Part shown: in pieces, positions 12,808 through 24,210 of the stretch | How positions within the stretch are numbered: the first letter of the stretch is position 1 | Layout: the number at the start of each line of letters is the position of its first letter | Made by a program: the position numbers and the translations under genes | From: Acanthamoeba castellanii str. Neff | Taxonomy: Eukaryota; Discosea; Longamoebia; Acanthamoebidae | Direction: 5' to 3' | Assembly (NCBI RefSeq): GCF_000313135.1 | Contig: NW_004457538.1 | Location: 365,135 to 429,134, forward strand | DNA: 64,000 nt | The notes under the pieces: generated by a model | Seen by the model: only the letters and a program-made list of their open reading frames with translations | Told to the model about the DNA's origin: nothing | Database searches by the model: none

Positions 12808-13489
12808 TTGCCGGCCTACACCATCGGTCTGGGCGCCGACTCCCGCTTCGTCGACACCGCGGCCGACACCAACGGCGAGGTCTACAACCTGGAGGGCCTC
12901 CTCCTCTCGCTCAACCACACCATCCTCAAGGCCTCCCAGTACGACAACGACACCATGTGGACCGAGGTTATGGCCCAGGCCGACGTGCTCATGTTCCCCG
13001 AGAACGAAGAGGACTCCCCGCTGGGCACCATCACCAACACGACGCGCGACAACATCTACAACTGGGTCAAGACCGAGCGCGGCGTGGTGGTCATCTTCTA
13101 CGGCGACTACGACCTCACCAACTTCCTCGCCCTGCTCGGCTCCACCTTAGGCGGCTCGGGCAACTCGCCGTGGCAGAAGACCGCCGCCGCCAACGCCTCC
13201 GAGATCTTCGGCGACGACGGGCCGGCCCAGCTGGAGGGCCTCAACGCCGCGAGCTCGTGAAGCCTCACGGCCGACGACGCGATACGGCAGCGATGACGAC
13301 TGCGCTCTGTGGCAGTACGACATGGGCAACGGCCGCTACTTCGGCGTGGCGCCGGACTACTACAACGCGGCGCCCTACGGCTCGCAGGACGGGGGCTGGG
13401 TGAGCGCCCTGACCCTGGTCTTTTCGGCCGTCCCCTCTGCATCTCCGCGTGTCGCCTCCTCGGCCAGCTTCCTGGCCGCTCTGCTCTGA
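12808..13489 (+). pseudogene. Partial or broken surface-type protein gene
   Basis: An open frame reads AYTIGLGADSRFVDTAADTN to NAASS, then TGA at 13258-13260. A different frame reads DDDCALWQYDMGNGRYFGVA to a hydrophobic end ASSASFLAALL and TGA at 13487-13489. A GT-AG intron of only 34 nt (13257-13290) would join the two in phase (SDDDCALW), otherwise a frameshift separates them. There is no ATG: the frame is preceded by TAG at 12802-12804, which could be an acceptor. NHT, NDT and NTT sequons plus the hydrophobic C-terminus suggest a secreted, possibly GPI-anchored product. VLMFPENEEDSPLG and VVVIFYGDYDLTNFLALLG look like a Rossmann-type beta/alpha fold, but I do not recognise the family. Its position beside the decayed duplication favours a degraded gene. 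Confidence 0.5.
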
Positions 13490-13674
13490 TTGTTGCTTCT
13501 TTTCTTCTTTCTTCTTCTTTTTGTTGTACCCAATCATGAAAGAGACAGCACAGTCACGTGTGCCGGAACTTTACACCTCAACACCTTGTCTGTTTTCGAA
13601 ACCCCGTACCACTCCCAGACCTCTTTACACAAGTCGTGTGGTCAATCATTGTTGATGGGAGAAATGAAGACTTT

Positions 13675-15165
13675 TTAGTAGTAGTGGAACTTGACGCGCA
13701 GAAGGTACTTGAGGTTGATCTGGCCCGTGTTGTACACAATGAACTAAGAGTGTGTGTTGGTGTGGAAAAACAACACCTTTGTGAGTGCATCCAATCATCT
13801 CCGTGTTTGATTGCTTTGTTTTTTGATTGGTGGAGGCGCGTACCTCGTTGTAGAGGAGGGAGGTGGGCGAGACGCCCGTGTTGGCGGGCGTGCCCAGCGG
13901 GACCAGCACCCCGTCGGGGGTCGTCACCGACTGCCGTGGGTCCGGAGCCGTCTTGCCGCAGCCCTTCGTGCTGTCGAACCCCTACGCACACGCACACGCA
14001 CCACCGCACACGCACCACCGCACGACACACATCAATTGCAGGTCGACGCGGGAGGGCGATGATTGGTGGAGGGGGAGGGCGTACCTGGGGTGCCTTGTCC
14101 ATGTACTCGGCCTGGGTGAGTTCGTACACGTTGCCGAGCGCGACCTCGCTCAGGAGCATGAGGCCCGTGGTCTTCTCCCGGTTGGGGTAGCAGTAGTTGG
14201 CCGACTTGCTGCTCATGTCCGCAAAATACACGCCCTTGCCAAACTGCACCAGGCGTAACCGCACGACACGACACGCATGCAACATGAGCTCAGGCGTTGG
14301 TTTCTGACCTGTGCGCGAGGGAATAGTGTCACGTGCCATGTAACCGGTAACCGGGGCTTCCGGCGGGGCGATGCGGAGGCCTTGCGATAGGATACCTGCA
14401 TGTACGCAAATTGGTTTAATTACGTTGCAATGTAATTTCATTAAATAACAGAATGTCTGTGCGCAAGCGGATTGGTTGAATTGAGTTGTTGCAATGTAAC
14501 TCCATGAAATAAAGAAAATTGGGCGTACCGGCGTAGTTGGTGAGGCGGGAGCCGTGCCAGAGGAGCATGCGGTTGGGCAGGTCGGAGAACGGGATGAAGT
14601 TGTCGAACTCGCCCTCGCGCTCGATGCGGAACAGATCGACCAGCTCCAGCCAATAGGCCGTGTGGGTGGGGCAGTGCGTCTGCGTCACGTACTTGGACAC
14701 CATGTCCCAGTCCGACTGAATCATTCAATTTAGTTAGAGTTACAATTTAGATAGAGCGAAGGCAAAGAAAAGAGAAGGGGGGGGAATACGTCGTCGGTGT
14801 CGACAGGGACCATGTTGGTCTTGAGCTTGCGGTAGTTCTGTTCGATCGGGTCGAGCGTCTCGCCGCCGCTGCCTGCTCGATGGTCGGTCAACCCAACTGA
14901 TCGCGCCACATGCGCAACCGCACACGCACGACACATAACCGCACACGCACACGCGGAGGGAGAGGGCGGGGCCGCACCATCCTTGAGGAGCGAAGCGGCG
15001 ATCTCCATGTCGAGGAGGGCCTCCAGCATGTCGGTCTTCTCGCGCAGCTGCTCCTCCGTCGCGATCAACGGCGGCTGATGATTGCCATAGGCGTGCGGAA
15101 TGATCCTGGTAACGGCAACCACCACGTGCATCGTGTGTCGTGAGCGCGCGTGCGTGTGTGTGTGC

Positions 15166-15201
<36 letters not shown>

Positions 15202-18200
15202 AGCATCTTGAGATGAGGTGAGGTGAGACGGAAGGTACGTGTAGAAGCGGTTGGCGCATTCGGTGAGGCGAGTCTTGATGGCGAGATTTGACGGATCACC
15301 CTTCTTGAGGATGCCCTGGATCTCCGTCAACACCTCGTACTACACGACCGCACACGTGCCACACATGACCAACGACACGACCAACGACATGACACGTGAC
15401 ACGACACACATGTCAGCAAATGGGAATGGCCTGCGTGGGGAAGTAAATGGGGAGCGTACGCCCTGCTGGATGTTGCGTTTGGAGAGCTTGCCGAGGGGCA
15501 TCTTGTTGACGTCGATCTCGAGCTCGAGCAGGGTGTCCTGCATGGCCTTGATGTCGAATATCAACCCCACCAGGTCCTGTTCGAGCGTTCCCCGTGCAAC
15601 CACAGCACACCAACACCACGTCAGCCCCGTGGTCGTGTCGTGTCGTATCGTGTCGTTGGTCGTGTCGTGTCGTGTCGTGTCGTGTCGGTACGCGTGCCTG
15701 GATGCGTTTGTCGAGTTTGGATTTGTTGCGGCGGAGCTCCTGAGCCTTCTGCTTGATGGCCAGCTCGTCGGTGTCGTCGCCCGAGTAGTCGATCTCGATC
15801 GGATAGAACCTGGCGATGGTTGTGATTAACGAATGGACGACAGCGCACGTATGGGACGCACACGCACACGCACAGAGAAAGAGATGCGCGTGTCGTGTGT
15901 GTTGTGTGTGTGGGTTGGGGAAAGCCGTACTTGCCGGGCTTCTTGACAAACTGATCGCGGTGCGCCCACGAATTCTCCGTCTTTTCCTGCACGACCGCAC
16001 ACAAGGCATTCAGCGCCCCTCTCTCCACCCATAACCAGACCACGAACCGTACACACGACACGCGACACACGCACGTGTGACCATGGCACACGACACGACA
16101 CGTGCGCGCGTGCATAAGAAAAGCAAAGAGGCAGAGATGGTCGCGTGCCTCGTAGATTTTGACGAAGGCGGCCTTGGCCGAGTCGATGGAGGAGAACTTC
16201 TCCTTCTTGTCGCCTCCGATCGTCGTGCCCACGCGCCCCCACTTCCGGTAGACATACCACTGGACCCGTTCCCCCGCCACAGCACCCGCCAGCGCATCCC
16301 AGTTACGACTTCTACTCTTCGCCTTATAGTGCGCGTGTGCGGTTGCGGTGCGTGTGCGGTCGTGCGCGCGCGCGTACGGTTTTCTTGGTGTCGAGCTCGA
16401 TGAGCTGCAGCGCGTAGTACGAGTTCAAGCCCGACGTGATATCTGCCGACCCCGCACGGCGCCATGTCGTGTCAGGTCAGTCGACACGCGAACAGCACAC
16501 ACAGGCACCACCGCATCACCGCACACGCACACGCGTGCGATGCGAGTGTACACACCGGCGAGGTTGAGCATGACGTTGTAGACGGTCCCCGAGTCGGACT
16601 GGTAGATGTGGCCATCGTCATCAAGCCCAGAGTCCGGGTGCACGGCGGACTTGCCCTTGACCTTGAACTTCTGGACGCCGCTCTCCAGCTGCTGCTTCTT
16701 CTTCTTGGCCGCCGCATCGTTGTCACTGTCGTCGTCATCATCATCGCTGTCGTCATCTCGCTTGCGCTTCTTCTCGGCGGCCTGCGGGATCTCCAGCACG
16801 GGCAGATCCACCTTCTCCCGCTCCACCGGCTTGCGCTGGTGTCGCACCACACCCACCGTCACATGTCGTCAGGTGGCGCCACCTTAATCATCACACACGC
16901 CACCTTAAGGCGGTGCGGTACCGGCTTGAACTTCCAGTTGTTGAGGTAGGTGGAGGCGTCCTTGAGGCCCGAGGGGACCTTCCACGGCAGCCGCTGCACG
17001 TCGCTGGCCGTGCCCGTGAACAGACACCGGCCCCACGCTAGCGCCGCCCAACAATTGATGTCAGCAGCGCCAACATTAAGGATTGGAGGGCGGAGTACCA
17101 GAGGCGTAGCCGGTGCATTTGTATTCAACGCCGCGCACGCACACGAGCTGGCCCTCGTCGCATGACGGACACGGCGGCAGCGCGCCGAACAGCATTCCCT
17201 CGGCGCACCGATCCAACAGCTTCGCCTCGCCTCCCTGCCCGCACACACATTGGCACCACATTACATTTTTGTCATTCCTCAAGGCCACGCACCCGCGTAC
17301 ACCGGCATGTGTCGTGTGTGTCGCGTGTGTCGTGTGCGTGTGTGATGCGCACCTTGGAGTCCTGCTTGTTGTGCTCGAGCATGTACTTGAGCTGGCCGAC
17401 GTCGAGCGCGGCGCGGAGCTTGTCCTTGATGGCCCACAGGGCCTCGTTCTCGTCGCGCAGGGCGTCCTCCTTCTTGAGCTCCGACTTGGACTTGGCCTTG
17501 GCGCGCGGCTGGTCGGCCTCGATCTGCTTGCGCAGCTTCTCTTGGTCCTCCCACCGCACCTTGCTCGCCCCCGACACGTACCCGATGTCGATCACCTTGT
17601 ACGTCGAGAAGAAGCAGTCGTAGTGGTGCCACTCCGGAATCTTGCCGTCGCTGCAGCGACATCGGCCATGGTGAGCTATGACAACACATCGTGTCGTGTG
17701 TGTTGCGTGTGTTGCGTGTGCGGTGGAACGTGTTGTTCAGCAGCGTACAATTTCTGGGATTGGACCATGCGGGCGACGCGGAGGTCGTCCATGTCTATCT
17801 TCTGGCGGCACACGCGGCAGCCGCTCCGCCCGCTCGCGGCATACTCGACACGCGCCTCGCCCACCAGCTCCCGCCCGCCCTGCTCTCCCGCCACCAACCA
17901 ACCAACCAACCAACCAACCAACCAACCAACCAACCAACCAACCAACCAACCAACCAACAAAGCACACACCAGCGCCGTCAGCGATGATCAACCGCCGCCG
18001 CCACCAGAAGGGCATTACGTCGTCTTCATCTTCGTCCTCATCTTCGTCGTCTTCGTCGTCTTCTTCTTCATCTTCGGATGACGCTTTCGCGTAGGGCGTG
18101 ACTGAAATAAAAGAATAAAAGAAAACAAGTTTGAGTTATGTGTGGGACGAGCGCAACGCGCAAGGAGGAGAAATGTGGCGGCGTACACGAGGAGGAAGCC

Positions 18201-19540
18201 GACTTCGAAGAGGCGGAAGAGGCGGTGGTCGTGGTGGCGAGAGGCGGCGCGATGGTGGCGAGCTGCATCTGCCACTGGGCCGCGGGGGAGAGGGCGGGGA
18301 TGGCCACCGGCGTCGACACGCCGAACGAGGGTCCGGCCGCGGCCGCGGCGAACAGCGAGGCCTTGGCCGGCGGCGGCGCGCTGGTCGACGCCGCCGCTGC
18401 CGCTTTTGTTGTCGACCCTGTCGGCGCTGGGATTGTAGACGATGACGTGGATGCTGACGTAGTCGCGGGCGCGGTCGTGGCGGAGCCGAACGGGGCCGAG
18501 ACCATGAGCGAGGAGAGGAGCGAGGCGCCGCCCAATGCGGCGGTGGCCGTGGCGGTGGGCGGTGGGAGACGGGCTGCGGGCTTGGGTCCCTCGCGCTTCA
18601 CGAGCCGACGCTTGGACTCGTCGTCGAAGCGGCGCTGGAGCAGGTTGGGCAGGTCGATGAACCGCTCGCTGTCCTGCGGCGCGAATTAGTCATGTCGCAC
18701 ACGCACACGCACACGCATCACCGCACACGCACGAGAAAGGAATGTGTACGATGCGCACGCGGCGCTTGCCGGCGGCGAAGGCGTCTTCGATCTCGCTGGC
18801 CTTTTGGCGGTCGTACTCGACCCACGAGCTGTCGTCCTGCTGCCAGTACCACCGACCTGGTCGCCCACCATTGCCCATCATTGCCACCTTAAATAAAGCA
18901 ACAATGCAACCAACACCCTCCACAACGGCGCGTAGTGGCGCGTACCCACATCGTCGTCATCATCATCGTCATCATCGTTGTCTGCTTCGGCTTCTTCCTC
19001 TTCCTCCTCTTCGGAAGAGTCGTTGTCGGTGCCTGCGGGCGGCTCCTCGCGTTTGACCTCGCGGCGCTTGGTCTCGTCGTCATAGCGGCGCTGCAGCATG
19101 TGGGTCACGTCGACGAACCGCTCGTCGTCCACCTTCACCCGCTTCTGGCCCTTCTTGTACTCGGCCTCGATCCTGCACCGCCACCACCATAGCAACCACC
19201 AATCAACCTCAAAATAACCAACGGTCGAAGGGTCCGCTTGGGCATGGCTCCGCGGGGGGGGGGTATTGCGTAGTACTTGGTGTTGAGGGCGTGGTCGTAG
19301 GCGACCCATCCGTTGTCGGACTTCCACGACCACTGCACCACCGGCGCCTTGGTCGGAGGAGGTGGTGGAGCGGCCGCTTTTGGTACGGGGGCGGGGGCGG
19401 GGGTCACCACCGCGGCTGCTGGCGCTGTAGAAACCGGGGCGGCCGCCTGCGCTGGGGGCACTGCCGCGGGTGCTGCCGGTTGGGCGGCGGGAGCAGGCGC
19501 AGAGGCGGCGTCGGGGGGGCGGCCTTCGCTTGGGTGGCAT
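13675..19540 (-). CDS. WWE-WWE-PARP1-type poly(ADP-ribose) polymerase
   Basis: Read right to left. A Pro/Ala-rich start leads to WWE 1 ([18 protein letters not shown]...[16 protein letters not shown]), an acidic tract, WWE 2 ([20 protein letters not shown]...[14 protein letters not shown]), an Ala/Ser linker, an acidic exon (18098 region), a PARP zinc finger ([20 protein letters not shown]...[13 protein letters not shown]), PADR1 ([20 protein letters not shown]), WGR ([23 protein letters not shown]), the helical regulatory domain and the ADP-ribosyl transferase. The H-Y-E triad is intact: [17 protein letters not shown] and LLYNEYIVY. Stop TAA at 13675-13677. Joins checked for phase include LNTK|IEAEY, SSSF|TPYAK and ADGAG|GGREL, so the WWE and PARP parts form one gene. 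The ATG at 19540 is out of frame with WWE 1 by one base in a 7-C run (see findings). Confidence 0.87.
15150..15200. repeat. (GT)n microsatellite in PARP intron
   Basis: GT/GCGT run between the exons for RFYT and [13 protein letters not shown]. Confidence 0.85.
17893..17958. repeat. (CCAA)n tetranucleotide repeat in PARP intron
   Basis: About sixteen CCAA units immediately upstream, in transcript sense, of the acceptor for the zinc-finger exon. In the sense strand this is (TTGG)n occupying the place of the polypyrimidine tract. Confidence 0.92.
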
Positions 19541-19714
19541 CCTTTGCAAGAGAGAAATAAAGGCAAATAAAATAAATAAAGAAAATAAACGGATGAATCA
19601 ATTCGTGGAAAGGGTTTTATTGATAATAAATTAACAGCCAGACCAAGGCGTATTTTTACAGGTGTTGTGGCAAAACTGGAGGATCGAGAGGTCTCGATGG
19701 TGAGGACCCTCGGC

Positions 19715-20380
19715 TTAGAGTTCCTCGCCGTAGTTGGTGAGATAGATGACGACCTGGAGGCTTATGATGACGAGGTACCAGAGAATGAGGAAGGCCGAGA
19801 AGAGGAGCAGGAGCGGATGCGGGAACCAGGCCTCTCGTCGCGTTTTCCAGTAGACGCCGAGGTACATCGCGTGCACCATCTCGCCCATCGTCATGAGGAA
19901 GCAGAAGCAGAAGACGAACGCGCCGGGGTCGACCGAGGTGAAGAGGATCATAAAGAGGCACCAGTGGGAGATAATCATGAGCACGTTGAAGCCGATGTTG
20001 AAGATCTCGCGTTCGGCGATTTTCTGGAGGTTGAGCAGGGTGTAGTAGACCGCCACCATGCCGAGGAAGACCATCTGCGCCACCTTCTCGCCGAAGAAGA
20101 GGTAGGGTCGATCGAGATGTTGCTCGTAGATGGAGACTGACGCGATGCCTACGCCGATGCCGAGCCCCTTGCAGAAGATCTCGGCCCAGCTGACCGGACC
20201 CAGCTTGTCCACGCGCCACTTCTTGTCCTCGGCCAGGAGGGTGTAGTCGTCGCCGCGGCATGGCACGAACAGCTTGCTGAATCGCCATGCCTTCTCGAAG
20301 CAGGGTCGGAAGGGCTTGCAGACCACTCCATCCCATATCTTGCTCCCGCAGCCGCCCAGCTTCTCCTTCATCCTTCTCAT
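19715..20380 (-). CDS. Multi-pass membrane protein, family unknown
   Basis: Uninterrupted frame of 221 residues, ATG at 20380, TAA at 19715-19717, one of the few intronless genes here. A basic/Cys-containing N-terminal 60 residues (MRRMKEKLGGCGSKIWDGVV) precede about five or six hydrophobic segments: GLGIGVGIASVSIY, VAQMVFLGMVAVYYTLL, IGFNVLMIISHWCLFMIL, AFVFCFCFLMTMGEMV and LLLLFSAFLILWYLVI. The topology suggests a cytosolic N-terminus and an endomembrane or plasma-membrane site. No family signature is recognised. It shares a 194-bp divergent promoter with the TPR gene. Confidence 0.75.
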   Translation of the reverse strand: MRRMKEKLGGCGSKIWDGVVCKPFRPCFEKAWRFSKLFVPCRGDDYTLLAEDKKWRVDKLGPVSWAEIFCKGLGIGVGIASVSIYEQHLDRPYLFFGEKVAQMVFLGMVAVYYTLLNLQKIAEREIFNIGFNVLMIISHWCLFMILFTSVDPGAFVFCFCFLMTMGEMVHAMYLGVYWKTRREAWFPHPLLLLFSAFLILWYLVIISLQVVIYLTNYGEEL

Positions 20381-20574
20381 CTTGGTCTTCTTCCTCTCGC
20401 AATGGACCCACGATTGATGTTTGGCTTGGTTGTTCTTCCTCGGAGGCTGTTTTTTGTTGTTTTATGTCGACGGATCTGGCTTGGAATGTTATGCATGAGC
20501 GTAATAATTTTTGGCGGGAAAATCCAGACAAGGAAAAGAATGATTTACACAAAATCGTGTAGCGTAGAACGAAG
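20381..20574. promoter_or_regulatory. Short divergent promoter, membrane protein / TPR gene
   Basis: 194 bp separate two divergent ATGs. AT content rises near 20440-20560 (TTTTTTGTTG, GTAATAATTTTTGG). No canonical TATA box. Confidence 0.45.
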
Positions 20575-22123
20575 ATGGCAGCGGAGGGAGCAGAACAAAA
20601 GAAGAACTGGAAGGACGAGGGCAACGCAGCGTTTAAGCTGGGCAAATGGGGGCTGGCAATTAAGTGCTACACGTCGGGCATTCGCGAAGATCCGAATAAT
20701 CACCTCCTTTACAGCAATCGGTGTGCCGCGTGGCTCAAAATGAGCAAGGACCACAAGGCCCTCGAGGACGCCGAGAAGTGCATACAACTTCAGCCCCTCT
20801 GGGCCAAGGTGCCGCCCCGCTTGCCACGATTAATCACAATAATCGCGGCTTTGAGACTTAGGCAGGCCGGGCGCCCGGCATCAGGGTTACTACAGACGCG
20901 GCTGCGCGCTGCGAGAGCTGCTGCGCGATGATGAAGCGCTTGTGGCTCTGCGCGAGGCCGCGGAGCTTGCTCCCTCTGACGCCGAGATCCGCAACAAGCT
21001 CGCTGAGGTGCTGCAGCGAGGTACAACACCCTCACGACACGGTCGTCTTGTCTGGGTGTCTCTCGTTTCTTGCCTGCTCACGGCGTGCGCGCTGTATCGG
21101 TGCCAGTCTCCGAGAAGGAGGGCAGGCGGGTGCGTGACATTGGCAACTCGAGCGAGGACTACGAGAACTTCCGCGACAGCTTGGTGAGAGACCTTCCTCT
21201 CCTCTCGACACTCCTTTAGCAACTTCCAGTTGACGCAAGACATGCAATTTTGATCACACAGAAAGCGAAGGTGCCGGTGCCCTATTCGGACCAGGCCGTA
21301 CGCGACTTTACGAAACAGACCATCGAGAATGTCAAGACCCGAGGTAACGTTCTCTCTATATGAGCCGGTTTCACAGCACACGCCAACACGACGTACGCGC
21401 GCTACGCACAGTGCGATGCACTCAGCTCATTCGACCTGCGCGTGCATGATACAGTGTTTGGTGGCGAGACTCTGCGCCCTGTAGCGCACTTCATGCTGGG
21501 CTTCAAGGACGACAAAAACGAGTCCTCTTCCATGGGCATGGTCGCTCTCGGTACGTGCAGCCTCATTGTGTGTGTCGTGTGTGTCGTGTCGTGTCGTGTG
21601 GCTCACGCCCTTTCCATTTCCTCTCGCTTTTCCCTGTTTTCTCAGAGAAGGGATTCGAATCGCCCGAGACCCATGCCTCCTGCTCCGAGTTCCTCCGAAA
21701 ATACCAACAGGACATGGACGCCCACGCCGGTGCGTCCTTCTTGCCCGCACAAAAGCTGGCCGCGTGCTGCTCTATGTCGTCAGGTGACTCACACCCGTTG
21801 CCCACGTGTGGCGTGTGTGCTCGAGCGCAGGAATCGTGATCGTGCCCAAGTCGGCGCTCGCCTTTCCGCAGGTGTGGCTCGGCGGCGAGAAGAAGTGGCG
21901 GCATGCAGACAAGGAGGGCGTGTTCGTGCAGCTGGAGGCCCGCAAGGACCGAGGCGTGTGGTTCATCCCCATCACCCGCACTCCTGAGGGGCACATCAAG
22001 GCCGGCGATGAGGTACCACGACCTTTTATTGAATGGAGTATTATTATTTTGACACACGCGATGGTACAGGAGTCGTTGGACATCGACGTTTTCGGGCTCG
22101 TGCCCCGCCTCTACCCCCAGTGA
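20575..22123 (+). CDS. TPR protein with N-terminal STI1-like repeats
   Basis: ATG at 20575, TGA at 22121-22123. The first 110 residues are TPRs: WKDEGNAAFKLGKWGLAIKC, EDPNNHLLYSNRCAAWLKM, ALEDAEKCIQLQPLWAK, then, across an intron, GYYRRGCALRELLRDDEALV. The GNAAFK, YSNRAAA-like and DAxxCIxLxPxW features match three-repeat Hsp70/Hsp90-binding TPR domains (STI1/HOP, TTC4 type). The C-terminal half (KVPVPYSDQAVRDFTKQTIE, FPQVWLGGEKKWRH, GVWFIPITRTPEG) resembles nothing I recognise. A co-chaperone role is inferred from the TPR type only. About seven introns, one with GTGTCGTGTC repeats near 21570-21600. Confidence 0.72.
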
Positions 22124-22291
22124 AAAGGAGCGCCTGTCCCGAAGCGCGTGTGCTGCTGCTCATCACTTCAAGATACGAACTGGGTCTTCATTATGGAAAA
22201 ATACGTAAAGACACACTCTCTCTATGGACACTCTTCTCTTCTTCTATGCACATTCTTTCGCTCTCGCACTCGCTCTCTACATTCGTTCCGA

Positions 22292-23890
22292 TCACGCGGG
22301 AGCCGAGGCGTCGCTGCTGCTTACATCAGCGACCATCCCGACCACGGCGCCGCTATCAACGGCAGCGTCGACGAGGCCGGCACTGGCCGCCTCGGCCTCG
22401 GCGGCCACCGCCGCTGCCGCCGCGAGAGCGCGCTTGGACACCCGGGTACCGGGCTTCTTCTTCGTTTTGTTGGTTTTGTTGTTCTTCTTCTGCTGCCGCT
22501 GCTCCTGCTGGTTGCGGAGCTGATTCATCTTCTGCTCGATCTTCTTCATGCGGATGCCGCTGATCGACTTGAGCTCGTCCAGCCGGCCCTCCTTGATCAG
22601 CACCTTCTTGTACCGCCGCTTGAAGTCCGCCACGTGGTTGGCGTGGATGCCCTCGCCGATCGCCTCCGCGATCTTGCGGTTCGACGTCGGGCTGTAGCCG
22701 TACTTGCGGAACGCGATCTGGAACCGCGCGATGCGCTCCTCGGTCCACAGCGAGCGCAGGTCGGGCGCGCCCTCCATTCGATAGCTGCGCTTCTTCTGCT
22801 GCTTGGGGCTGGCCAGGAAGGCCTCGTACAGGGCCAGCACCGCCCGCCGGTCGTACCCGTCGCGCTGCGGCAGCCGGTACCGCCGCCCGCCGGCGCTGGT
22901 CGACGCCGCCACCCGCCGCACGGCCTCGGCCACCACCCGACGCTCGGCATCGGCCGCGCTGTTGTTGTCGCTGTTGTGGTGGTGGCGGTCACCGTCGACA
23001 GTGTTGGCGACGGCGTTACCGACAGTGTCGACGGCGTGGAGGGCAGGGTCGACGGCGAGGTCGAGAACGAGGGCCTGGATGGCGTCGGAGTCGTACGGGA
23101 GGGCCTCGTTGCCTTCGAGCTCGGGCTGGGGCGGCGGCAGGCACCGCAGCACTGCGCGGCACAGCATCGGCAGCCGCGCCAGCGACGGCCCGCGACCGCC
23201 GCACGTCCGGCCGCCGCTGCAGCTGCCCACACCGCCCAGGTTGACGATGCAACTGGCCGAAGTAGATGTAGCGGCCGTGGTCGTTGTGGTCGTTGTGGTC
23301 GTAGTGGGGGTTATGGTCGTGGTGTCCATGGTGGGGTCCTCGTCGTCCCTGGCATCGCTGCTACTTCGTGGTGCTCCTCGCCGACTGCTGCCCTCGACGT
23401 AGTCTCCATCTTCATCTGCATCATCACCATCTTCCTGGTCCAGGTCGTCGCTCTTTCGTCGCCGTTTGGAGGCTCTCCTCGTAGCGGTGGTGGCACCGCC
23501 GCCCTTCTTGGCCTTCGATGCACCACGCGCGCCACCACCCCCCCTCTTGGCCTTCGTGGTGGAGGACTTCTTGGCTGCAGGCTGCCGACGCTTGCGGCTC
23601 GTCGATGATGAAGACGAGGCGGTGCTGGTCGCTACAAAATCGTCATCTTCGTCATCTTCATCCTCTGCCTGGTAATCTCCGTCGTACTCTTCGAATCGGT
23701 CCTCCTGCACGTTGGATGGTGCGAGCAGATCATCATCATCTCCACTCCCTTTCGAATCCGTGGCGCCCGTGAGTTCTTCCTCCATCATCGATTCCGGAGC
23801 AGCAAGATTGCTGCTGCTGGCACACCGGAGATCGGGGAAGGGGGGAGGCCCTTCTAAAGCTGGAACGTCGATTAGAGAAAGGACGTCCAT
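22292..23890 (-). CDS. Nuclear protein with a SANT/Myb-like domain
   Basis: Intronless frame of about 532 residues, ATG at 23890, TGA at 22292-22294. The N-terminal half is acidic then basic low complexity, with KRGGGGARGASKAKKGGG and RRASKRRRKSDD suggesting nuclear import and DNA or RNA contact, followed by a Thr run. A Myb/SANT-like helical segment lies around residues 390-450: SLWTEERIARFQIAFRKYG, then SNRKIAEAIGEGIHANHVAD and FKRRYKK. A basic coiled stretch (RMKKIEQKMNQLRNQQEQRQ) and an Ala-rich tail follow. It is probably a chromatin or transcription factor; no orthologue is recognised. Lack of introns in this intron-rich region is notable. Confidence 0.7.
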   Translation of the reverse strand: MDVLSLIDVPALEGPPPFPDLRCASSSNLAAPESMMEEELTGATDSKGSGDDDDLLAPSNVQEDRFEEYDGDYQAEDEDDEDDDFVATSTASSSSSTSRKRRQPAAKKSSTTKAKRGGGGARGASKAKKGGGATTATRRASKRRRKSDDLDQEDGDDADEDGDYVEGSSRRGAPRSSSDARDDEDPTMDTTTITPTTTTTTTTTTAATSTSASCIVNLGGVGSCSGGRTCGGRGPSLARLPMLCRAVLRCLPPPQPELEGNEALPYDSDAIQALVLDLAVDPALHAVDTVGNAVANTVDGDRHHHNSDNNSAADAERRVVAEAVRRVAASTSAGGRRYRLPQRDGYDRRAVLALYEAFLASPKQQKKRSYRMEGAPDLRSLWTEERIARFQIAFRKYGYSPTSNRKIAEAIGEGIHANHVADFKRRYKKVLIKEGRLDELKSISGIRMKKIEQKMNQLRNQQEQRQQKKNNKTNKTKKKPGTRVSKRALAAAAAVAAEAEAASAGLVDAAVDSGAVVGMVADVSSSDASAPA

Positions 23891-24210
23891 CTCCAACCAA
23901 ACTAGTTAGAGTGGTGTACCCGCAGCGTGTTTGAGTTGCAAGGTTTTGTTCGCTTCTTCTTTTGGCACCTAAAGTCCGTCGTCGTCAGGCAAGGCCGCCA
24001 CATACCGTCATCTTTTTACACTCCTTTTCCTCAAACTTCTTTAGTAATTTCTTTTCGCCTTTTCTTGTTTCCCGTCTCTTTTGCGCGTCTCTCCTCTTGC
24101 TTGTGCTGTACCACCTCCCTTCTTTTGAGCCTTGGGTGGGACCCCTTTGCAAAGGACAGACTATTGTGCTGTGCCATGCCGGTCTTGCAACAAGAAGGAA
24201 ATGCCTATTT
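23891..24210. other. Intergenic region, SANT gene 5' side
   Basis: 320 bp between two minus-strand genes. Pyrimidine-rich on the plus strand (24000-24130). No exon, RNA gene or clear TATA box seen. Confidence 0.45.

Noticed and set aside
17676..17969. Minus-strand frame with repeated [11 protein letters not shown]
   Set aside because: It is the translation of the (TTGG)n intronic microsatellite, not protein.
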